Assembly (NCBI GenBank): GCA_013350335.1 | Contig: CM023536.1 | Span: 10,870,207 to 10,934,206 of the forward strand | Length of the DNA stretch: 64,000 nt | Direction of reading: 5' to 3' | Origin: Chimonanthus salicifolius | Lineage: Eukaryota; Streptophyta; Magnoliopsida; Laurales; Calycanthaceae | Shown: piece by piece, positions 21,265-31,429 of the stretch | How the letters are laid out: every line of letters starts with the position of its first letter | Position numbering within the stretch: position 1 is the stretch's first letter | Program-made: the position numbers and the translations under genes | The notes under the pieces: model-generated | What the model saw: only the letters and a program-made list of their open reading frames with translations | Databases searched by the model: none | What the model was told of the DNA's origin: nothing

Positions 21265-22401
21265 GGTGCCCCATGTACACACCTGAAAATTTTGTGTTTT
21301 CAAATTTTTGAGTAAAATTACTATTTTATCCTCTCGCTACAAACCATTAGAATGATTCGTCAGTTCATTTTTTATATTATTCGAATGATTTAGTCATCTG
21401 AAGGAACACGTCAGTGGAAAATGGGTTCCTTCGAACGAATGAACGTCGATGCTACAGTAAAATCTCCTTTAAAATTTTAAAGTTATTTTTTAAGCACTGT
21501 GTATTTTCAAAATTTCTCAAATTGAATATCCGAACTAATTACGATAACCTGATAAAAATACTTTAAGAATTCAAGGTCTTTTGACACTCCCAAATGCTTA
21601 AAACACAGTGTTTTACAAATAAGGATATCCCTCGGCTGTGTCGAAAATACATTTGAGAGTGTCAAAAGACCTTTAAGTCTTAAAATATTTTTATCAGGTT
21701 ATCGTAATTAATCTAGATATCAATTTGAGAAATTTTGGAAATATACAGTGTTTAAAAAATAACTTTAAAGTTTTAAAAGAGATTTTATTATTTAACTAAT
21801 GCACTATGCATTACTATAGCATTGGCAACATAGACAGTTATTTTTTAAGCACGGTGTATTTCCAAAATTTCTCAAATTGAATATCCGGACTAATTACGAT
21901 AACCTGATAAAAATACTTTAAGACTTCAAGGTCTTTTGACACTCCTAAATGTGTTTTCGACACAGCAGAGGGATACTCTTATTTGTAAAACACTGTGTTT
22001 TAAGCATTTGGCAGTGTCAAAAGACCTTGAATTCTTAAAGTATTTTTATCAAGCTATCGTAATTAGTCTGGATATATTCAATTTGAGAAATTTTAGAAAT
22101 ACACAGTGCTTAAAAAATAACTTTAAAATTTTAAAGGAGATTTTACTGTAGCATCAGCAGCTATTCATTCGAAGGATCCTTAGGATCCTTCGAACGATTC
22201 AACTGTGTAGTTGAATCGTTCGAAGGTACCCATTTTCCACTGACGTGTTCATTCGGACAACTGAATCATTCGAATGATCTGAAAAAAGAACTGAAGAATC
22301 ATTCGAATGATTTGTAGCGGGAGGGTAAAATGGTCACTTCACTTGAAAATTTGAAATTGAGTGTCTGCTGACAAATTTTCTTGGTGTCTGAATGGGGCTC
22401 C
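21265..22401. mobile_element. 1.14-kb foldback transposon with four hairpin arms
   Basis: The ends are GGTGCCCCATGTACACACC and, inverted, GGAGCCCCATTCAGACACC. TTTTGTTT flanks both sides (21257-21264 and 22402-22409). The empty site TTTTTGTTTAAGTAGC is present in the paralogue at about 13672-13687. The interior is two consecutive palindromes, 21482-21776 and 21836-22130, with arms of about 120 bp that are near-copies of one another; the words TTTTTTAAGCACTGTG and CAAGGTCTTTTGACACTCC each recur in both orientations. The subterminal part has TTCGAACGAATG-type palindromes. There is no transposase. The duplication length fits hAT, although long-arm foldbacks are also found among MULEs (a 9-bp duplication with one mismatch is possible). 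Confidence 0.85.
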
Positions 22402-22409
22402 TTTTGTTT

Positions 22410-22830
22410 AAGTAGCATTTAACAAGAGAGCCTTGGAAACTGGGCCGATGGGTATAGAAGGTGTGCTACATGTCTAGAACGGTAGGACATCTATAATCTT
22501 CTTTGAATCAATAGGCTAGAAGGATGTAAATGAGGCAGAACTTATTAGCATTAGGAGAGTTCTGTCCATATGGTCTCACATAGTGAGGGGGTAATTGATT
22601 GTGGAAGGAGACTCAACAAATGCAATAAACTGGGCGTCTGGGCTCAAAAGGCCTCCATTGATACTAATCACTATAGTAAGGGAGATTAGAGCGTTCCATT
22701 CGTGACGAGAGGTCTCTTTTGCGGTTCGAAATCGGCAAACGGGGTGACTGATTTCTTCACTAAAAATGGAGTGAATTTTACTATGACTGGGATATTTCAT
22801 TTGATAGATTTCAACAGGAAACTCATAAAA
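22410..22830 (+). pseudogene. LINE RNase H remnant, second copy
   Basis: This is the same LINE relic as 13690-14240, interrupted by the foldback element to its left. AELISIRRVLSIWSHIV and LIVEGDSTNAINWASGLKRP are readable in one frame; later segments shift frame. The LINE 3' tail found at 14225 is deleted here: the sequence jumps at about 22815 to AAACTCATAAAAGGAG. Confidence 0.7.
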
Positions 22831-23560
22831 GGAGAAATAAGACCTTTGGAATATTATTCCTGATTATTTATTGAAGCATGAAAACTTCATAAAACAAGGA
22901 TGGGAATTTCTCATCACAAGCACCAATTTAATCTTGAAAAAGGGCTTCATCCTGTTTAATAAGGAATTAATCTCACCTAAATAGGAACCTGATCAGAACG
23001 GTTAGAATATTTTAATTTTGTTGAGAACATGAATGCAACAAATGACGTTTATTTTTTTTATGGTTTATGAATAAAGTTGTTGTCTTCACAAAAAGAAAAG
23101 AAAACACAGTACTATAGTTGTACTTAGCTCTTTGTGGACATTCTCAATCAATTGATGTAATACACCGTGTGACCCGTGCTGTGAAGGGGAGGGCGTGTGG
23201 ACACACAGAGATTCGCTAGTAAGGGGTGATCTTGAAGTCCCCCATCGCCTAGTGTCTTAGAATCTATTTGAGATATATGTGGATGCCTTCCCTCCTTCTA
23301 GTATAAGGTCTTTTGGGAGCAACCTTTGGTTGTCTTGCAGAGTCATGCGGGCCTCTTTGAACTCAAAGTGAAAAATATTGTGCTGGAGAGACGACGTGTT
23401 ACAATTGGTGAAAGCACTGTTTGAGAGCTTACATATTGTCATAAGATTGGACAGGTTAGAAACCTCTGTACATGGACAATATACCTGTAAAAAATCAACT
23501 TATTTAGATGCATGACCCTTGGAGCTTGTAAATTATTTCACATTGACCAAAGATTAAGGC
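22831..23560. repeat. Duplicated block with CATCGCC-containing segment
   Basis: It matches 14265-14485 and then 9960-10400 and 46140-46600. The part at 23150-23520 reads GTAATACACCGTGTGACCC, then AAGTCCCCCATCGCC, then GGATGCCTTCCCTCCTTCTAG. It resembles LTR-derived sequence of the AAGTCCCACATCG kind, but no LTR ends were found. Small frames here differ in length between copies and are not taken as genes. Confidence 0.55.
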
Positions 23561-23624
23561 TTGATTTTGTTAACCATTAGATTGATTTAACATAACAAGC
23601 ATGGATAAAGGGAGAGGATTAAAA

Positions 23625-23815
23625 CTCAAAAGGGTTGGAATGATGGTAAAAAATCGCCTTAGGAAGTGGAATCCTAAGTTCGATTCCTACTTCACTTCAA
23701 AGAGTCATTCCACTTAGAGTTACCCCGTATGTGGAAGGGAGGCTTATACATGTCCTGAGGATTAGTCCAGTGTACATTAAAAGGCCTGAAAAACTTTGGT
23801 CATAAAGAAATAAAG
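23625..23815 (+). mobile_element. tRNA-derived SINE, type 1
   Basis: GGTTGGAATGATGGTAAAAA looks like a degenerate A-box region. AAGTTCGATTCC about 45 bp later matches a B box. The tRNA-like head is followed by a unique body and ends in an A-rich stretch (CATAAAGAAATAAAG). A second copy at the paralogous place (about 46940-47130) shows it was present before the block duplicated. Target duplications are unclear. Confidence 0.5.
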
Positions 23816-23979
23816 TGGGTTAAGATTATCAAATGATCCAAGTTATGTCAAACCAAAAAAAGTTACAAAATGCGACTTGAACAGAAGTTATCGACTCAGT
23901 TTTAAGCATATACTTAGGTTAGTGATACTAGAATTTTATCCCAAGATGACAATGATGATTGGCACTTCAGCATGCTTTA

Positions 23980-24930
23980 TTGAGCCAAGGCCTATTTAAA
24001 TGATAAAAATATCTTCTAAAGTACATAAGTAAATCCTATACTAAATGTACTTTCAAAACTTTACAGTGCTTTGTGTAGTTTTGTTGCGTCTAAAAAAATA
24101 CATATACTTTACCTATTTTATCACATTTTGACATATCTTGACATATATTATTAAATTATGTATATTAAAATTTTGCTTTGATAATCGACCAATCAAAATT
24201 TAACTATATCTTCAAATATATGAATTCTTGAACAAACCAACAGTTTTGTCTCTTAGAGATTAAAAAACTTTGAAGAAAAAATAAAAATAAAATTAAAAAA
24301 TCAACCAAAATGAGATGACATTTTGGCTCTTTTAGCCAATATAAAGTATTTCTGTAATGTTTCAGCAAAACTTCTTTTTTTTTGATATTTTACAACATTT
24401 TCATGTCAAAAATGCCTAGATCAGAAAAAATGATGAGAAATTTCAAATTTAAATAAAAAAATTCTTACATATAACTTAAATTTTCTTAGTCGAAATTCAC
24501 CCCGTGGCATTATTATTTTTTGTTTTTGATGAGAAGAAGTTTAAGACTCCTATCTCTCCTCGAATGCAAGGGCATTAGGTAAAATTTTGAATGCACGCAG
24601 CCCCTCATAAGCCACGGGCATTAGGTGACTATGAGACTCGAACATGGGACCTCTAGTTCCAAAGCCAACTGTCTGCCAGTTGAGCTATCCCATACAAGGT
24701 ATTGCATTATCATCTTTAAATAAGTTTTTGACAAAAAGACATGGAGGTTTCAATATTTTATAAGATGACAAAAGTAATAATAGGAATATTAGTGTTTTTT
24801 AGAATAATGAAGAGTGGACAAAACAGCAAATCCAGTGTCTTTTATTATAAAAATACCGTGTTCTTATCACTATCTAAAGACAAATGGGTGAAAGTAGAAT
24901 TTCATATATTTTAGCTTAGGTTGGATTAGC
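23980..24930. repeat. Duplicated block (also at 37800 and 47630)
   Basis: No gene. The sequence ATGATAAAAATATCTTC starts a block of about 0.9 kb found three times in the window. Each copy contains the same minus-strand SINE. Confidence 0.7.
24517..24701 (-). mobile_element. tRNA-derived SINE, type 3
   Basis: The minus strand reads TGGGATAGCTCAACTGGCAG (A box) and then CATGTTCGAGTCTC (B box), followed by a body and the A-rich tail CATCAAAAACAAAAAATA. Flanking TGGCATTATTAT (24505-24516) and TTGCATTATCAT (24702-24713) look like a diverged target duplication. Paralogous copies are at 38315-38486 and 48149-48337. Confidence 0.75.
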
Positions 24931-25325
24931 CTCCCCTTATGTTATTTTAGAAAATATTAAATGTCGAGTAATTTAACATGCACGAATAGTTTAGTTGATC
25001 TAATGCTCCCTTTATATCATTTTAGAATTTCCATTTTTTTTCCAATTTTTTGAGAAATGAAATAAAATTGATTGTAAGTTACCAAGGTAAAAAGAGAGAA
25101 AGCCTCAGTAAAATGGAAAAAAATTAAATAATACTCTCTCTGTCCCAAAGTAGTTGTCCTATATGGATTTTGGAATTGTCCCAAAATAGTTGTCTCATTT
25201 ATATTAAAGTAGTAAAAAATTTGTTAAAAATGGATGAGATCACATGGAGATTAGACAGAGGGAGTATTAACTTTGTGCGATTTTTATTTTTGAGAATCGT
25301 TTATGGGGTTGAAAAATTACAATTT

Positions 25326-25397
25326 TGCACTAGCTGGGAGTTGAACCCGGGCTAGTAACTTTGAAGGCTACTGTCGTTCTACTTAACCACTAGTCCT
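25326..25397 (-). pseudogene. tRNA-Gly(GCC)-derived pseudogene, second
   Basis: It is aligned end to end with the tRNA at 56526-56596. It keeps the acceptor 3' side and GGGTTCAACTC in the B-box position, but the anticodon arm (GTAGCCTTCAAAGTTAC) and acceptor stem are corrupted. It sits in the same block context as the copy at 20664. Confidence 0.7.
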
Positions 25398-26339
25398 GAC
25401 ATTTTAAATGATCATTTTTAATTAATAAAGAAATAATAGAAATACTTTGGTAATCACATTTACACCGTTCTTCTATTAATTAAATTAAAGACAAATATCT
25501 ACATAATGTTCATTTAATTTTAAGCGTCATTCACTTTCAACTAAACACAAATCTTATATTACACAAATCTTCATGGGTTTTAAGGTCATACTTAGATTTA
25601 TCTAAATGAAAAAGTGCTCACTATATATATATATATATAACATAAAGTTAAGCTATAATTTGAGATCATCTCATATATATAATCAAAATATTGATCACTA
25701 TAAAAAAACCAACCTTTATGTCTATGTTTATTTTCCATAATGGATAATAATATCTTGTACAATAACACACTTTAACTTTTAGTTCTAAAATAAAAAATTT
25801 TAAACTCAATTAAGAAATTTTAAAAATAGAAAATAATGAATAACCATTCACTCCATAAGATTTTTAGATAAATCTTTAAATCTATAGCTATTTTCCACAG
25901 TGCGTCCTACAATGATGAATTCAAGCCTTCAATAAAGTCAACCTCCAATAGTCATATGCTACACTTTGACACCCATCAAATATTTATTATTGAGCTAATA
26001 ATTTAAAATTAATCTCAAAGCTTTTAGCAATTGGGATCAACTGTTAGAGATCAATAAATTAAAATAATCGAGAGGGAAGAAAGGGAGAGGCAAGAATGGA
26101 AAAGGGGTTAAGATATTGGTTTTGAACTAAAATATTAAGGTCTAAAATTAAATGAAAATGTGATTAAAATATTGATTAAAGATCTAAAATTTGATATTTT
26201 GGTTTGTGTTTGACCCTCTAATTCCAATGACTTAGATCGAAATTAAGATCCATATTTATTCAATGTGAGGCGTATGTCTAAAATCTAGACAAAGTCTAAA
26301 TAGATATTGAAAATCAAGATTCAAATCCATTTAGATGTC
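25398..26339. repeat. Block carrying only the upstream flank of the gene family
   Basis: 25970-26340 matches the region upstream of paralogue D (52640-52988), including TTTGACACC.TCAAATATT and AAATCTAGACAAAGTCTAAA, but no gene copy lies beside it. This is a unit that lost, or never included, the gene. An (AT)8 tract is near 25622. Confidence 0.6.
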
Positions 26340-26344
26340 ATAAC

Positions 26345-28060
26345 TATTGAATGTAATTAGAATTAGGATTTAGTTTATGTTTATCTCTTATTAAGAGATA
26401 TATTTAGTTTAAGTTTAGAGTTTGACTAAAATAGCCCTAGGATTGGTTAAAGCTATATATATGTGTGTAATACTCCTTATTGAATACAGTTTAATAGTTT
26501 CTAACAAAAACTCTCGTTATTTATTGCTACCCTTCTTCGACTGCTATACTGTTTGCGATCTACAATATGTTGTTCGCTTGATGTTGCCTTCGTTCTTTAC
26601 TCTCTATTTTCTGTTGTCGCATGCCTATTTTTGCCACTTTGTTTCTCTTGGTCTCTGTTTGCCTTCACCCAGTTTTTTTTTTTTTTTATTACCTTGATTT
26701 GTCCCATGCACCTCCAATTTCTTGTCATCTTTGTCACCACAATTTGGAATATTTGATCTTTTGTCCCTTTGCAATTTGCTTACTTTATTTGAAAGCAACA
26801 TCTTTAGTTTTGTATATTGTGCTTTGAGGCTTTGTTCGAGTTTTGCTCCATTTTGTCTCCCCTTTTTGTCTTCTTCTAGTCACTGGAGTTTGACCCTTGC
26901 AACTATCCTCTTCTCAACCTCTCCAACCCCTTTGTAGTCCAGTTTTGCATCTTCCTTTATCTCTCTATTTCGGCAGATTTCATTTTGCATTGGTACCCTG
27001 TCTCTCTTTTTCTTTGTCTCTCTTTTTCGTCAGATTTGATTTTGCATGGGTATCTTTTCTCTCCTCCGTTTGAAGCCACATTTTGAAGGATTTGGTTTCT
27101 TGTTATGATTTTTTGATTTGGTTTATTGTTTTATCTGGAGTTTGCAGCCTTCTCGCACTTTGTTGTCTCTTCTTTGGCATTGGAAGTGGAATTGGTGGTG
27201 GCATTAGTATTGACGACATTGGCATTGGATCTTAGCAATCGTCTATACCTTTTTGCAAGTGACTTTGGGCATTTTCTTTCTATCATATGGCAGCAAGTGG
27301 AAAGAGAGAGAGAGTTGGAGTCTGGGGTGCAAAATTCGGCCACCCTGAGATATCGCCCCATAAATTTCTCTCTCCTCTTTTTTTTTTTTAAATATCGATA
27401 TTTTTTATTATTTTATTTTTTTGAATTAAAAATAAATAAAAAACCCAAAAGGAAGTTGGTTTTTTTTAAAAAAAAAATTGAAAATAAAAATATAAACCAA
27501 TATCGGTCGAGATATCAACTCGGGCCCACCACCGTTTTGATTTTTTTTTTTTTTAAAAAAAAGACCGATATTATGAATATCGGCCGATATCAGACCGATA
27601 TATATCGGCCATATCGGCCGAGAAATACTATGTGCGGCCGATACAATACTTATCGGCTGATATAGTACGGTGTTGAATGTATCGGCCGATATCTTGACCC
27701 CCTGGGAGTAAATTCCGCTTTGCAACTTGCAACACGTATGGCACGTTGATTTAGTATTTGACTTCATCGGCACATCTTCACCATTAGTCTGCTACTACTC
27801 CACTAGATTGAGTCACTCGATTAATATCTAGTTATTAGTTTGTGTTTTGTTCAATAATTATAAACTCAAAGTGATAAAACCACTTTAGTTTAAGGGGAAT
27901 GTTGAATGTAATTAGAATTAGGATTTAGTTTATGTTTATCTTTTATTAAGAGATGTATTTAGTTTAGGTTTAGAGTTTGACTAAAATAGCCCTAAGGTCG
28001 GTTAAAGCTATATATATGTGTGTAATACTCCTATTGAATACAATTTGATAGTTTCTAACA
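26345..28060 (+). mobile_element. 1.7-kb nonautonomous LTR element with 162-bp LTRs
   Basis: The left LTR is 26345-26506 and the right LTR 27900-28060, sharing GAATGTAATTAGAATTAGGA near the start and GTTTCTAACA at the end. ATAAC flanks both sides (26340-26344 and 28061-28065). The paralogous empty site is near 52988-52992, where ATAAC runs directly into TAGGATTTAAATAGTCC. A polypurine tract AAGGGGAA abuts the right LTR. The left LTR begins TATTG instead of TGTTG. The 1.4-kb interior is T-rich, has no gag or pol, and hosts a MITE at 27322-27704. The PPT-LTR junction style resembles Copia elements; that assignment is inference. Confidence 0.85.
27322..27704. mobile_element. MITE with ATCGGCCGATAT repeats, nested in the LTR element
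   Basis: The left end is CTGGGGTGCAAAATTCGGCC and the right end, inverted, is CAGGGGGTCAAGATATCGGCC. The interior holds several ATCGGCCGATAT words and T-rich and A-rich runs, as in the MITEs at 57593, 59996 and 60913. Flanks TTGGAGTC and TGGGAGTA are only a partial 8-bp match. Confidence 0.65.
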
Positions 28061-28299
28061 ATAACTACCATTTAAATAGTCCAAATTTAAGGATATTTGA
28101 AGGGCATTAATTTTGGTGTACCAATCTCTCACACCCCATCCTTCCAGCATCAAAATGGGGAATGACTTACTGAAGAAATCCAATACTAATTATTTACTGA
28201 ACGAGTCTTACATTACAAATTCGTGGCTATAAATTTTTTTCCTTAAATTTATAACAGTCATTTAATGCCAATGAATTCTTCAAGCCCTTAACTATAAAC

Positions 28300-28832
28300 T
28301 GTAACACCCACCTAGCAGCTGTTGGGGCTTGTAGGAAAAAGTCCCACATTGCCCAGCTAGCTCAGGATGGGGGGTTTATAAGACAGGAGAGTACACTCTT
28401 TCCAACAAGAGGCCTTTTGGGTTTGTCCTGTTGGGTAGGGCCCAAAGCAAAACCTTGAGGGTCCATGGGCCCAAAGAGGACAATATCTTGTTGGGTCAGG
28501 TTGGGTCGGGTCGTGACAATTGGTATCAGAGTCAGGTTCCACTCTCAGACTGTGTGGATCCTCTACTTGTGTGTTGTGTCGTCTGTGTAGAGCTCTTGTC
28601 AGTGTGACGTAAAAGAGTCGGGGACAATTCTAGTTTTAAAGGGGGTGGATTGTAGTACCCACCTAGCAACTGGAGGGGTTGGAGGGGGGTTATAAGATAG
28701 GAGAGTACACCCTATCCAACAAGAGGCCTTTTGGACCTAGCCTTGTGGGTTGGGTCCAAAGAAAAACCTTAAGGGTCCATGGGTCCAAAGAAGACAATAT
28801 CTTGTTGAGTCATGTCGAGTCTTGTCGTGACA
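28300..28832 (+). mobile_element. Complete TRIM retroelement (533 bp)
   Basis: The left LTR is 28300-28518 and the right LTR 28651-28832. Both run from TGTA(A/G)(C/T)ACCCACCTAGCA to GTCGTGACA. The primer-binding site TGGTATCAGAGTCAGGTT (28521-28538) is complementary to the 3' end of initiator tRNA-Met with one change. A polypurine tract AAAGGGGGTGGA ends at 28649, beside the right LTR. There is no coding sequence. No clear target duplication is visible. At the paralogous site (53187-53364) only a solo LTR remains. Confidence 0.85.
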
Positions 28833-29182
28833 CAATCTAAGAATGCATATAATATGAAGACTAAAATGATATTAATATTTGAATCACTTATATGTAAGGT
28901 CCATCATGTCATGTAATGTAAAAAAAAAGTTACTGTAAACTTCATCGATTTTCCATCAAGCATGAGATGCAATCAACGAAGAAGGATTCTCTCAATGTTT
29001 CTTTCCTCACTCATCTTTAATTCTTTTTGTTTTTTTAATCACTATTTTTAAAAACTAGTATAAATACATGCTTCAGTTACACACTTTAAATAAATACCTT
29101 AGTCTATACACATAAATAAATATAAATAAAAAAATAACAAAATAAAGTCTTCGGTTAAATTTATATGTATATTTAAATTATA

Positions 29183-29261
<79 letters not shown>

Positions 29262-29635
29262 TTCATATTGAATGAAAATGGGTCTCATTTAAAAGTTTAA
29301 CATTAGCTCCCTTGTTATTACTAAAAAAGAAAAATATCTAAGAATATTAAAAAATCAAAAATATTTTTTTTGAAAATTAAAAATTCAAAAATAATTTCAA
29401 ATTGTTAAAATTGTAAGAGCTTAAAAAAAATATGGTTTTTAAAATTAAATGACATGATTGTTACATAGTTCCATATTTATGTTAAACTCTTCAATGCACC
29501 ATCAAATGGAATGAAAACATTAACATTTGGAGAGCCTAAAAACTATGGGTTCTACGCCTTGATTGTTATGATTCTTTTCTGAGTATTATATTTTAAATTA
29601 AAAGATCTACCAACTCATCGTATAGGTCAAAGTTG
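28833..29635. repeat. Duplicated block between TRIM and hAT element
   Basis: No gene. It matches 39350-39720, 48370-48680 and 53365-54080. It includes GAATGAAAATGGGTCTCATT near 29272 and a long TA tract. Confidence 0.65.
29186..29259. repeat. (TA)37 microsatellite
   Basis: A perfect TA dinucleotide run of 74 bp. Paralogous blocks near 39355 and 53716 have only a few TA units, so the expansion is local to this copy. Confidence 0.95.
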
Positions 29636-29645
29636 GGCTTCAATT

Positions 29646-30713
29646 TAGGGCGGCAACTCGGGTCGGGTTTTGGCCCGACCCGTATGACCCGACCCGAGAA
29701 ATCATGCGGGTTGGGTTACAATAGTCGGGTTATAGAGTCGGGTCGGGTTGAGAAGAGAAAAATCCGATCGAAATTCGGGTCGGATTGGGATGAGGGTTTT
29801 AAATTTAAACCCGACCCGACCCGACCCAAGAAGGCCTGACTCGAAAAGACCCGATCCAATCCGACCCGACCCGACCCGAATTTTATATCTTAATATAAAT
29901 TCCCTCCTCACCCCTCAAACCCTAACTTTCAGGGAAGTGCTGATGTGCTTCTCTTAAAGAAACCCTAAAATCGTCACTAACGCAGCCGTCGCCGCCACGG
30001 GGGAGATGGGAGAAGAGGAATCCATCAACGAAACTGCGAAAGAGAAATTGATGAACGGCCTTCGAGTCTCCGATCATTGGTCGCACGGATGAAGATGGGA
30101 AGATCGTTCAACGGAGAAGTAGTAGTGAGAATGTGAGTTTTTTTTTTTTTTGGTTTTTATTTCTTTCTTCTTTTTTCTTCCCTGATTTTCCTCTTCTTTT
30201 TCTCTCTTTTCACTTTTATCCCAAATCGGCAATCCAATCCCATTCCAGCAGTTAATTTTTTTTTTATGTATTTAAAAAATGGGTTTTACTTCTAACAGGC
30301 ACGGTTGACAGCGGGTTTTTAAGGGTCTTTAACCCTAACGAGTTTTATCATGACCCAACCCTTCATACAGCCGGTCACGGGCCAACCGCCGGTTCGACCA
30401 CGGGTCGGATCGGGTTTGACAACACTACTCTATCCCATTTTAAATTTTACTGGAAAAGGTTTCCTCTATCCCAATTTTTTTTTTTTTTTAAAAAAAGCAA
30501 ATGAATTATCATCTAAACTAATCTCGGGTCAGGTTCAATGGGCTGCAACTCGGGTCGGGTGTCGGGTTAAGGGTATTACAATCTCGGGTCGAGTCGGGTT
30601 CACTAAATAGAATTTTTTATTCGGGTCGGGTTGGGTTGGGTTCAATGTAGTGTGAGTCGGGTTAGAGTTGAGTTTATTAAAACCCGGCCCACACGACCCG
30701 AGTTGCAGCCCTA
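29646..30713. mobile_element. hAT-type element (1.07 kb) with GGGTCGGGTT subterminal repeats and a captured exon
   Basis: The ends are TAGGGCGGCAACTCGGGTCG and, inverted, TAGGGCTGCAACTCGGGTCG. GGCTTCAA (29636-29643) and GGCTTCAT (30714-30721) are the 8-bp flanks. The empty paralogue GTTGGGCTTCACATAAAATG is near 39717. The arms are full of GACCCG/CGGGTC repeats, as in many plant hAT elements. The middle (about 29935-30140) is GC-richer and looks like a captured gene start: ATG at 30006 begins MGEEESINETAKEKLMNG but stops after a frameshift; the adjacent frame reads AFESPIIGRTDEDGKIVQRR up to a donor-like AAT/GTGAGT at 30131. There is no transposase. Confidence 0.75.
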
Positions 30714-31272
30714 GGCTTCATATAAAATGTAAGAGTTAACAAATAAAAAATAATTTAAAGTCATAAAAATATAAAGAGTTAAAAAAAATACGACCTCTAA
30801 TTGAATTGAAGTGATATTATTTTGGTCACATGCTTAAATAGAGATTTTTTTTTTTTTTTTTAAATTAAGGTGTGGGAAACTCAGACACAGTCCTATACTA
30901 AAACCTCCATGGATGAACCCACTATCCCTACCTTAAAGCACAACAAGGTAAAAATAAGATTTGATTGTTGGGTATACTGGATAACTCAGAGTGGCCCTTT
31001 CCATTCGAATTGTATTGAAATTATATCGAGTCAAAAAACTAAGCTAAATTGTTGAACTAAAAAAGTTATATAAAATTTTTTGACTTAATTTAAAATTTTA
31101 TCGAATTGAATCAATTCATATTGTGGCTCAAATTTTTGAGTTTTTAAACTGTAAGTCAATGATTCGCTCAAATTTTTGAGTTTTTAAACTGTATCATTGT
31201 ATGTAATAAAATTTTCCAATAAAAATTCATAAATGTTTGTAAAAAACTTCAAATACATAAATTATGAATTAA
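30714..31272. repeat. Duplicated block, continuation
   Basis: No gene. It matches 39725-40495 and 48690-49438. A T-run at 30847-30861 followed by GTGTGGGAAACTCAGACACA looks like the 3' part of a minus-strand SINE related to the one at 31291, but the ends are not resolved. Confidence 0.5.
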
Positions 31273-31290
31273 GTGAAATTTGTAGTAAGT

Positions 31291-31411
31291 AATTTTTTTT
31301 TTTTTTTGATTTACATGTGGGAAACCTCATACAGAGTCCTACTAAAACCCTCCACTACCCCTAGGACACACCAAAGTTAGGCCATGGGGGACCCGAACCG
31401 TATACCAACCG
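31291..31411 (-). mobile_element. tRNA-derived SINE, type 2
   Basis: The minus strand shows ACGGTTCGGGTCCCCC as a diverged B-box region, then a body and a terminal A-run (plus-strand T16 at 31293-31308). GTGAAATTTGTAGTAAGT (31273-31290) and GTGAAGTTTGTAGTCATT (31412-31429) are the diverged target duplication. Paralogues are at 40513 and 49457. Confidence 0.65.
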
Positions 31412-31429
31412 GTGAAGTTTGTAGTCATT

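Noticed and set aside
24517..24701. Functional tRNA reading of the TGGGATAGCTCAACTGG...GTTCGAGTC head
   Set aside because: No anticodon or acceptor stem can be formed, and the copy has an A-rich tail and flanking duplication, so it is a SINE.
27126..27773. Long frames on both strands across 27.1-27.8 kb
   Set aside because: They cross a MITE with A/T runs and CGGCCGATAT palindromes and contain low-complexity KKK/FFF stretches.
29640..30713. Telomere- or satellite-like GGGTCGGGTT repeats
   Set aside because: The plant telomere repeat is TTTAGGG. These are subterminal repeats of a hAT-type element with 8-bp flanks.
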